64,000 nt of DNA from Coleofasciculus sp. LEGE 07092 (lineage in GTDB: Bacteria; Cyanobacteriota; Cyanobacteriia; Cyanobacteriales; Coleofasciculaceae): the NCBI RefSeq assembly GCF_015207375.1, contig NZ_JADEWY010000006.1:1-64000 (forward strand), read 5' to 3'. The translations under genes were made by a program, and so were the position numbers. The notes under the pieces were generated by a model. That model searched no databases. It had not been told where the DNA came from and worked only from the letters and a program-made list of their open reading frames with translations. The stretch's first letter is position 1. The number at the start of each line of letters is the position of its first letter. Below are positions 27,036 to 34,300 of this stretch, in pieces.

Positions 27036-28994
27036 ATGTCCTCTACTAGCAAAAGTCCTTACCGCAGCAGATTGTTCAATTTCCTGAATCGGGAGTCTCG
27101 CCGATGGATCGAGCAAAGCGATCGCGCCCTGCGACATCTGAAAGTTGCAGCCATCTGGGGAGTACAGGTTCTGCTTTATCCAGTGTACCTGCTCGTACAA
27201 GGCACTCTATCTGTTGGACGTCAACTCTCCTCAGCCGCTCGCTCAGGATTTCCTAAATTAAAAACGTTCACCCAATCCCAGCCCCAGAAGGCACCCCCAG
27301 CCGCTGACACGCCGATTCAGCGAGTTCTCAAAGATGTTGAGATTTTGCCACTTCCAGATGCATTAGATTTAGTTACCTCACCGTCTGGTTTTGTAACAGT
27401 CTTCATGGGTGAGTCGTCACTAGAGAAAGCGGCAGTTGAGGAAAAAGACATAGCGAATAGGGGACAACCAACCAATCGTACTCGAAAGCAAACTAGCAGT
27501 CAGCATCGACTCATTCAGGGAGTGGCAACACTGCTGACAACCCGTAGCCTGGTACTTGTTACCGCTGAAAATGAAATCCTGGATATCTTGACGCCTCAAC
27601 AGCAAGAAAAACTCTCCTCCAAAATTAGTTGGGAAGTGGCAAACCTCTTCCGCCAGTGGCGTCTCAACCAGAAATCCGAATTGAAAAAAACCCAACGCTG
27701 CCTCAGTCATCTAGATAAGCCTCCCCTGTTTCTTCCCTTGAGGTTATTCTGGCGCGTCATCGCATGGGTGCAAATCAGTCCTGTTGCGATCGCGGTTAAT
27801 CTATTTGGCGAATCCACCCTTGTAGAAGAAGGGGGGCAGAGGAGCCGAGGTGCAGGGAAGCAGAGGAGAAGGGAATATGCCATAGGTCAAAATCAGTTGG
27901 GTGGACGATTAGAACCAAGGGGAGCTTTAACTTTTTTAGATCGCACTATTGCCCAGTTGGAGTCTCATACCTTAATAACAGACTCTGAAATGGCGATTAC
28001 TCTACGCGATCGCACTCAGAAACTCTTTCACAACTTGCGTACTCCTTTTATCACACCACGCCATGCCGATACACCCACAGAAGCCTCTGAAACCCATAGG
28101 TTTTGGTTGCAGGCTTTAATTTACGCGGCAATTGATTACTTTTTCGGTAGACACAAATCAGATTTGTCCCAGACGGATTATCCGGAGCAAGCCGCCGTTT
28201 CAGCAAACCCGACAAAACTAGTCAATTACCGATTTGCTAATTCGGCTACCTCAATCTCTCCTGCTACACTTCCTGAATCAGAATTAACCGATATCAGCAA
28301 ACTCGATCCCTGGTTAACTTGGAACGATGTATTCGGCACCTCAGAGACAGGGATATCCTCAACTCCTACTTTTGCAGAAGAACAGCCCACATCTCCACCC
28401 CAACTCCTAGAAGGATTCAATCGCAAAATACCCTTGGTGCCGGAGGAGAAGTCTATCTGGGGTAAACTTAAGCGTTATTTGAGCATAAAGCTGTCTCCAG
28501 GTAAGCTTGCTGTACCTCCTAGACAGGAGCCGAAAGTCAAATCGGTTCCGAGTAATCTCTTCAAACTCTCTTGCAGCGTTAGTGAAATGAAAGGCGATCG
28601 CAAAAAAGCAGTGCCATTAGCCCAGCCCAGTCCAAAGATTTACCATAAAGGCAACTTAAAAGCCCAGCAGCCCACTTCTACCCCTCTATCTCCTACTACC
28701 CCCAATTCCCGCAGCACCTTACCAACGACAACAAGACAAAAAAAGGAAAAATCTTCTAGAGATGCCATCAATTCCCTCTGGAATGGAGAAGCCCAGAAAA
28801 AGTTCATTCCCCACTCCCCCAATATCGACATTGAACCAGCACCCGACTGGATCGAAACTAAAGCAACCCCAACGGGTTACGTCAAACATCCCTTAGAGCA
28901 AGTACTCGGATGGCTAGATATCGGTATGCTCTGGCTGGAAGAACTGGTCATAAGAATTTGGCGATGGGTACGGAAGCTGAGGCGTCACCGCTAA
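27036..28994 (+). CDS. Conserved cyanobacterial protein of unknown function
   Basis: A 652-residue protein. The N-terminus is basic with an amphipathic/hydrophobic segment (LKVAAIWGVQVLLYPVYLLVQG, about 35-56). A compact region follows (about 90-260) with PLPDALDLV and RSLVLVTAENEILDILTPQQQEKL, then a long low-complexity, Pro/Ser/Thr/Lys-rich part (about 440-605). The C-terminus is conserved-looking and Trp-rich (LEQVLGWLDIGMLWLEELVIRIWRWVRKLRRHR). A purine-rich, repeat-like stretch at 27829-27875 encodes EEGGQRSRGAGKQRRRE and looks like an intergenic repeat that entered the frame. No enzymatic motif is seen. Peripheral membrane association through the two Trp-rich or amphipathic ends is my inference. 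Confidence 0.75.
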   Translation: MSSTSKSPYRSRLFNFLNRESRRWIEQSDRALRHLKVAAIWGVQVLLYPVYLLVQGTLSVGRQLSSAARSGFPKLKTFTQSQPQKAPPAADTPIQRVLKDVEILPLPDALDLVTSPSGFVTVFMGESSLEKAAVEEKDIANRGQPTNRTRKQTSSQHRLIQGVATLLTTRSLVLVTAENEILDILTPQQQEKLSSKISWEVANLFRQWRLNQKSELKKTQRCLSHLDKPPLFLPLRLFWRVIAWVQISPVAIAVNLFGESTLVEEGGQRSRGAGKQRRREYAIGQNQLGGRLEPRGALTFLDRTIAQLESHTLITDSEMAITLRDRTQKLFHNLRTPFITPRHADTPTEASETHRFWLQALIYAAIDYFFGRHKSDLSQTDYPEQAAVSANPTKLVNYRFANSATSISPATLPESELTDISKLDPWLTWNDVFGTSETGISSTPTFAEEQPTSPPQLLEGFNRKIPLVPEEKSIWGKLKRYLSIKLSPGKLAVPPRQEPKVKSVPSNLFKLSCSVSEMKGDRKKAVPLAQPSPKIYHKGNLKAQQPTSTPLSPTTPNSRSTLPTTTRQKKEKSSRDAINSLWNGEAQKKFIPHSPNIDIEPAPDWIETKATPTGYVKHPLEQVLGWLDIGMLWLEELVIRIWRWVRKLRRHR

Positions 28995-29070
28995 GGGGGC
29001 AGGGGAGATATCCCTCTTTTGTCACTCTCCGAAAACTTTTGCCATTGCTGAATTCTAGAATTAACCTCTG

Positions 29071-29260
29071 GCTTGATCCGCAAGATTACGATGTCTGGCT
29101 TGACTTGGAGGTGAAAGCGGTAGAGGTGCTGCAACCCCTGCTACGCCCCTACCCTAGTGAGAAGATGATGGCTTCTCCAGTTAGTACAGTGGTAAATAAG
29201 GCAAGCCATGATAGTGTTTCCTGTATTGAGAGCATTCAGAAATTAACAATATCAGCATGA
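29071..29260 (+). pseudogene. 3' remnant of an SRAP (YedK/HMCES-like) gene
   Basis: The frame ending at TGA 29258-29260 reads LDPQDYDVWLDLEV, then LQPLLRPYPSEKMMASPVS and NKASHDSVSCIES. This is the C-terminal part of SRAP-domain proteins, which typically have a DxWLD motif, LLRPYP, PVSxxVN and a final CIEP-like segment. Upstream of about 29071 the similarity fades, and the catalytic N-terminal half (Met-Cys-Gly-Arg-Phe) and the conserved Glu and His region are missing. The longer open frame from 28910 overlaps the 652-aa gene and is probably not translated as a functional protein. The stop overlaps the next gene by ATGA, as in a former operon. Confidence 0.75.
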
Positions 29261-29499
29261 AAGACACACTGATTTATTGGCTCAACCAGTTCTTAGTTGC
29301 AGATGTTTTCCTGGTTTTATTGAGCTTTTTCTGGCTAGCGATCGCTGTTTTCGGGCGTTCCGTTGGCATTCCCCTAGGACTCGACCTTTGGTATCGCCTC
29401 TGGGAACCCGTTTTTACTCCAGCAATCGGCATTTTGATGGCAGGAGCACTAATGAGCGGAATAATTAGCCAAATATCTAAGCGACTGAACTCGAATTGA
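29257..29499 (+). CDS. Small two-helix membrane protein
   Basis: An 80-residue protein with two hydrophobic stretches (about 14-36, VADVFLVLLSFFWLAIAVFG, and 52-70, FTPAIGILMAGALMSGIIS) and a short basic C-terminus (SKRLNSN). It overlaps the SRAP remnant by 4 bp, so it probably once followed an intact SRAP gene in an operon. I recall similar short proteins in other cyanobacteria. The function is unknown. Confidence 0.68.
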   Translation: MKDTLIYWLNQFLVADVFLVLLSFFWLAIAVFGRSVGIPLGLDLWYRLWEPVFTPAIGILMAGALMSGIISQISKRLNSN

Positions 29500-29619
29500 T
29501 AGAACTTAACCCCTGGTTTGGTCACGTAACTCTGTCAAGGTTGTACTTTGGCACATTTCTGGGAACTCCATAACAGAGTTTCCAGAGATTTGTTATCTAG
29601 AGGTTTGTAAAACTGAGTT

Positions 29620-31965
29620 ATGGCAAGGCGATCGCTACAAGCATCTCCAGAAGGCATTAAAAAAGCTAAACAAGCATTCCTGCGCAAGGGATGGACGCAA
29701 GAGTATCTGGCAAGTGAAGTGGGAATAGAAACTCGCCAGCCGATTTGGAAATTTTTTGCAGGTAAGCCCGTCGATCGTCACGTCTTCATTGAAATCTGTT
29801 TTCGTTTAGAGATTGAACCTGAAGAGATTGCACTATTACTACAAGTTGAGCCTCTCCCAACAGACAAGGACATTACAACTCCTGACAGTGATATCAATAC
29901 CTTAGTCTCCAAAGTTCGACAACAACGCTATGATAAAATTCAAGACCAGTGCGGCAGTTTACGTCTATTAGATATTACCCGACCTGTTGAACTCGATGAC
30001 CTATACGTCCATGTCAATATTCTGGAAGAAATTACTAGTCAGCGCTGGTTAGAACTTTCAGATTTACAAGGATTCCGTCCTGAAGAATTCGATCGCTTGA
30101 GCTTGGGGAAAGTTCGTCTCGAAGGAGTTTCAGGACTTAACGCCGTGGAACGGTATGGGAAGTTGATGGTGTTAGGTAAACCAGGAGCTGGGAAAACCAC
30201 TTTTTTGCAGTATATTGCCGTACAGTGCAATCAAGGTCATTTTCAAAGTCATCTTGTTCCCATTTTCATCCGGCTGAAAAATTTTGCCGAAGATGCTCTT
30301 GATGAAGATAATTTTAGTCTAAAACATTACATTAGTCAAGAATTTGAACGTTCTAATGTATCAACGTTAGAGGTTGAATCTTTATTCACTCAGGGTAGAA
30401 ATTTACTGCTCTTAGATGGTTTAGATGAAGTCCCAGAATCTGCTAGTGATGCAGTTATTAAACAAATTCGTAAATTAGGGGAAAATTATTATAAAAACCC
30501 GATAATCATCACTTGCCGCCTTGCAGCTAAAGACTATCGATTTAGCGGATTTACTGAAGTTGAGATTGCGGATTTTAAGTCTGAACAAATTGGAAGCTTT
30601 GCTAAAAAGTGGTTTGTAGCGGTTGCCCGAAACTCCCCAGAATCGGGCTTGAAAAAGGCAGCCCTATTTCTCGAACAGCTAGAACTTTCCCAAAATCAAC
30701 CGATTCGAGAACTGGCAACCACACCCATCTTGCTCAACCTTACTTGTTTAGTTTTTCAAGCCAAGGCTGCTTTTCCTCTCAAACGTTCCGACCTTTATAA
30801 GCAAGGACTTGACTTGCTGCTGATTCGCTGGGATGGGGCTAGAGGCATCAAACGAGACGAGATTTATCGCAATTTATCCCTGCCCCACAAACTGCAACTA
30901 CTCAGTCAGATTGCCGCCATTACCTTTGAGCAAGAAGACTATTTCTTTGAAAAAAGTACGCTTCAGCAGCTCATTGCCGACTATTTGCGGGAACTGTCTA
31001 GCGATCACATTGACTTAGCAACCTTAGAACTCGATAGTGCAGCTATCCTCCAATCCATTGAAGCACAGCATGGTCTTTTAGTAGAACGAGCGCGACTGAT
31101 TTACTCGTTCTCTCACCTGACTTTTCAGGAGTATTTTACAGCCCGAGCTATTGTGGCTGGTGCTGATGCATCATTGCCAAAATTGGTGCAGCATTTAACT
31201 GAGAAACGCTGGCGGGAAGTTATTTTACTAACGGCACAAATATTGCCGGATGCCGATAGGCTGTTGCAGCTCATGAAGCAACAAATTGATGCTGTGGCGA
31301 TTGTAGATGTAGAGGATGGTTCAGGTTCACTCTCAAATAACGCAAATCAGACATTACCCCAGTTGTTGGACTGGGTGAGGCAGAAATCTCTAGCAGTCAA
31401 AACTTCTTACAAACCCGCTGCTGTCCGTGCTTTTTACTTAACCCTTGCCCTTCCTCCTGACTATCCACTGGCTGGCAACCAAGCTTTAGCCTTGGCAATC
31501 GATTGTAACTTAGCAGGGGAAGTGGGAGGCGAACTCGCCTTGGATTTAGCGCTAATTCATGCCCTCACGGTTGCCGTGACGCTGACGCCTGAACTGGCTA
31601 GCGATCGCTTAAGTGCCTTACGCCTTGCCCTTGATCTCAACCACCTAACAGGAAGTAAGCCGATAAGTGCTTCTCTCAGGCAACTTCAGCACCAACTCCC
31701 TAACCCAGATGAAGATCAAGATAGTATCAAGCAATGGTGGCAAGTTAATAGTCAAGCCTGGATATCGCAACTCAGAGCTATAGCGATCGCCCATCGTCAT
31801 ATCGGTTACGAATGGCATTTGAGCCAAGCGTGGCAACAGCGATTCGAGCAGTATAATTATGGCAATCAACTGCTCGTCGAATGTCTCAATAGCAACTGTC
31901 AGGTGACACCAACGGTACGGCAGGAACTTGAAGAGATGTTATTGTTGCCTCTGTCTGAATTGTAG
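29620..31965 (+). CDS. NACHT-domain NTPase with N-terminal DNA-binding-like domain (candidate defence protein)
   Basis: A 781-residue STAND-type NTPase. Residues 1-75 resemble a helix-turn-helix (GWTQEYLASEVGIETRQPIWKFF), then a linker leads to the NACHT domain with Walker A GKPGAGKT (186-193) and Walker B LLLLDGLDE (262-270). STAND features follow: ITCRLAAKDY and the helical part with ELATTPILLNLTCLVF and SFSHLTFQEYFTARAI, the latter typical of NACHT proteins. The C-terminus (about 590-781) is helical and resembles the short Cys/His-containing C-terminal domains of some bacterial NACHT proteins (ECLNSNCQVTPTVRQELEEML). Bacterial NACHT proteins include experimentally shown antiphage factors, so defence is plausible but unproven here. 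It is monocistronic with ATG 29620. Confidence 0.9.
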   Translation: MARRSLQASPEGIKKAKQAFLRKGWTQEYLASEVGIETRQPIWKFFAGKPVDRHVFIEICFRLEIEPEEIALLLQVEPLPTDKDITTPDSDINTLVSKVRQQRYDKIQDQCGSLRLLDITRPVELDDLYVHVNILEEITSQRWLELSDLQGFRPEEFDRLSLGKVRLEGVSGLNAVERYGKLMVLGKPGAGKTTFLQYIAVQCNQGHFQSHLVPIFIRLKNFAEDALDEDNFSLKHYISQEFERSNVSTLEVESLFTQGRNLLLLDGLDEVPESASDAVIKQIRKLGENYYKNPIIITCRLAAKDYRFSGFTEVEIADFKSEQIGSFAKKWFVAVARNSPESGLKKAALFLEQLELSQNQPIRELATTPILLNLTCLVFQAKAAFPLKRSDLYKQGLDLLLIRWDGARGIKRDEIYRNLSLPHKLQLLSQIAAITFEQEDYFFEKSTLQQLIADYLRELSSDHIDLATLELDSAAILQSIEAQHGLLVERARLIYSFSHLTFQEYFTARAIVAGADASLPKLVQHLTEKRWREVILLTAQILPDADRLLQLMKQQIDAVAIVDVEDGSGSLSNNANQTLPQLLDWVRQKSLAVKTSYKPAAVRAFYLTLALPPDYPLAGNQALALAIDCNLAGEVGGELALDLALIHALTVAVTLTPELASDRLSALRLALDLNHLTGSKPISASLRQLQHQLPNPDEDQDSIKQWWQVNSQAWISQLRAIAIAHRHIGYEWHLSQAWQQRFEQYNYGNQLLVECLNSNCQVTPTVRQELEEMLLLPLSEL

Positions 31966-31998
31966 ATTTTATAATGAATTGTGAAACTTGGGTGGGAG

Positions 31999-33150
31999 TC
32001 ACAAGTCAGGAATTAGGAGACATGAGAGTTCTTTGGTGTAGCCTTCTCGTTGTAGATAAGTTCGCAGGGATTCACAGATATAATCAATATCGGAATTGTT
32101 GATATCGAAGTAAGAGGGTAAATTAATTCCGCGTTGATAAACCTTGTGAGTTACAGGGGTATGAATGGTTTGACTCTGATACATAGGCATATCAGACATC
32201 GGATAAAAATAAGGTCTAGTTTCAATTCCCTTAAGGCTTAACGCTTCCATGAGAGTGTTTCGCTCTTTTTCGGTGTATCCCTCAATTTCAATACATACAA
32301 GCCAATAAACATTAGATGCCCAATCTGCCGTAAAGTTGAGCTTTAATCCGAAAATATCGAACAAATTTTTATGGTAACGCTCAAATATTTCTAATTTTCG
32401 ATTGAGTAACTCATCGATTCTTTCCAGTTGAGCCAAACCTAGTGCAGCTTGCATATTCGTCATGCGATAGTTATAGCCCAACTCATCATGCCAGTATCGT
32501 TTTGAACTACTCATAGCATGATCGCGTAAGTGCTTCGCCCTTTTATAAAATTCTTCGTCATTCGTGGTGATCATGCCTCCTTCACCACAGGTTATAATTT
32601 TATTCCCATAGAAACTAAAAACTCCACAGTCACCCAAAGAGCCAGTTTTCTGACCGTTTATGCCAGCACCATGAGCTTCGGCTGCATCTTCTATTACTAA
32701 AAGATTATAGGTTCTTGCCAATTTATTAATCGCTATCATATTGGCAGGATGCCCATAAAGATGGACGGGAATAATAGCTTTAGTCTTTTCGGTAATCGCT
32801 TGTTCAAGTTTGACTGGATCGATACAAAGGCTGTCTTCTTCTATATCCACAAACACTACCTTTGCACCTGTATAAGCTACAGCATTAGCCGTGGCAATAA
32901 AGGTTAAATCGGGGACAATCACCTCATCACCTGCTTGAATTCCGTAACTCATAAGGGCTAAGTGCAGTGCGGTTGTACCACTGGAAGTTGTTAGGGCATA
33001 GCGCGTGCCACAATACTCAGCAAATTTTTCTTCAAATTGATTGATATAGTTACCAAGAGAAGAAATCCAACCAGACTGCATCACATCTAAAACGTAATCT
33101 ATCTCTAATTGCGTAATTGAAGGTTGAGAAATGGGTATAATTTTATTCAT
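31999..33150 (-). CDS. DegT/DnrJ/EryC1/StrS sugar aminotransferase (perosamine synthase-like)
   Basis: A 383-residue PLP aminotransferase that converts a nucleotide-linked 4- or 3-keto sugar to an amino sugar using glutamate. The PLP lysine is K184 in FSFYGNKIITCGEGG, and the pyridine-binding Asp is D155 in IEDAAEAHG. The substrate entrance is SSGTTALHLALM. The FSFYGNK-GEGG signature is close to GDP-perosamine synthases. The gene starts 9 bp after the glycosyltransferase and is the last gene of the minus-strand NRPS cluster. It may supply an amino sugar to the product or belong to a separate glycan pathway. No dehydratase that would make the keto sugar is in the window. Confidence 0.92.
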   Translation of the reverse strand: MNKIIPISQPSITQLEIDYVLDVMQSGWISSLGNYINQFEEKFAEYCGTRYALTTSSGTTALHLALMSYGIQAGDEVIVPDLTFIATANAVAYTGAKVVFVDIEEDSLCIDPVKLEQAITEKTKAIIPVHLYGHPANMIAINKLARTYNLLVIEDAAEAHGAGINGQKTGSLGDCGVFSFYGNKIITCGEGGMITTNDEEFYKRAKHLRDHAMSSSKRYWHDELGYNYRMTNMQAALGLAQLERIDELLNRKLEIFERYHKNLFDIFGLKLNFTADWASNVYWLVCIEIEGYTEKERNTLMEALSLKGIETRPYFYPMSDMPMYQSQTIHTPVTHKVYQRGINLPSYFDINNSDIDYICESLRTYLQREGYTKELSCLLIPDL

Positions 33151-33159
33151 TCGCTTTGT

Positions 33160-34224
33160 TCATCCTATAAGATGTGATGTAAAAACTTTAGTATTCTCGG
33201 TCAAGTTGTGGCGGTTGTACCATTTATTGGCATTATCAGCAACCGTTTGTAGTTGGGATAAATTAAACTCTTTTAATCTCTTATCGGGTATTAAATAGTG
33301 CTTCTTCATTTCTAATCCATCGGCTTCTGACGGATTGTATTGAGAACTGAGCGGAATCAGTCCATGAGCGCAGAACGAAGCGAAAACACTCGATTTACCT
33401 AAATCACCTGGGAAGCGACTGTAGTCTAAAAATCCTGCTAATGAATTTAACAGTAATTGACGAACGGCTTCATTCGGTTGAAATCCCTTCTCAACAAGAC
33501 GTATGTTTTGGAAGTCATAGTCTTGCAAATTCAGAGATTTACCAATGTCACAAATTTCTTCAATGCCTAACACCTGGCAAGTGTAAAGCAATTCTGGCAG
33601 GTAATTTTTATAAGCACGATGGCGATCGCTGCCGCCAAAAATAATCAGTCGTCGCTGGCGTTCGGCTAAGGAGGGAACGCGATCGGGTTCACCAATTGTG
33701 GAAAAATCAGGGATGCAGGTAACAGGGTGCTTTACCCATTGCTCAAGAACCGCTTGAAATTTAGCACTATCAGTAATAACAGTAGTGGCTAATTTGGCAA
33801 GGTGACAAGAGACTCTACTCTGGATGGGGTTGAGGATATTGAGCGCTTTAAATTTCAACCTTGGTAACTCGTGAAACATAACAACCAACTTAAGGGATTG
33901 TTGTCTCACCACCAATCGCAAAGCATCTACAAGCCAAAAGGGAGCGTCTAGTTTTCCACGTAGATAGGGATAATTGCTGTAATGTACAAGGATTGCATCA
34001 ACGTCTTTGGGAAAAACGGATAAAAAAGCATCCAAGTTGTGAGCAGGTAATCCTATGACTGGAAATCCATTAATCATCGGGTCTAATTTAAGACCTTGTT
34101 GGAACGCTAGAAACTGAGTTGTGATTCCGTGAGCCTTTAAGAGTTGCTCGGCTAATCTTAGTGAATAATCACCAACACCATCGGTGTAAGGTGGAAGTCT
34201 GGGAACAATTTGAACGATATTCAT
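33160..34224 (-). CDS. Glycosyltransferase, GT4-like
   Basis: A 354-residue protein from the ATG at 34224 (MNIVQIVPRLPP). An upstream ATG at 34254 would add MLWNIPETRA ahead of the canonical beta-strand and is less likely. The N-terminal Rossmann half has the glycine-rich acceptor loop DGVGDYSLRLAEQL. The C-terminal half has a strand-loop FGGSDRHRAYKNYLPELL and a nucleotide-sugar region FLDYSRFPGDLGKSSVFASFCAHGLIPL, in place of the classical EX7E. It probably transfers a sugar from a nucleotide donor, but donor and acceptor are unknown. It lies 46 bp after the TE-containing synthetase and 9 bp before the aminotransferase, suggesting co-transcription and glycosylation of the peptide or of an associated glycan. 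Confidence 0.8.
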   Translation of the reverse strand: MNIVQIVPRLPPYTDGVGDYSLRLAEQLLKAHGITTQFLAFQQGLKLDPMINGFPVIGLPAHNLDAFLSVFPKDVDAILVHYSNYPYLRGKLDAPFWLVDALRLVVRQQSLKLVVMFHELPRLKFKALNILNPIQSRVSCHLAKLATTVITDSAKFQAVLEQWVKHPVTCIPDFSTIGEPDRVPSLAERQRRLIIFGGSDRHRAYKNYLPELLYTCQVLGIEEICDIGKSLNLQDYDFQNIRLVEKGFQPNEAVRQLLLNSLAGFLDYSRFPGDLGKSSVFASFCAHGLIPLSSQYNPSEADGLEMKKHYLIPDKRLKEFNLSQLQTVADNANKWYNRHNLTENTKVFTSHLIG

Positions 34225-34300
34225 GGCTCTAGTTTCAGGTATATTCCATAACATTTAGACTTTTGCAGAGGGGATAACTAGGAGGTTATTAAATTCGGTT

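Noticed and set aside
28910-29260. Functional 116-residue protein
   Set aside because: Its first part overlaps the 652-aa gene in another frame, and only the last about 60 residues show SRAP similarity without the catalytic half.
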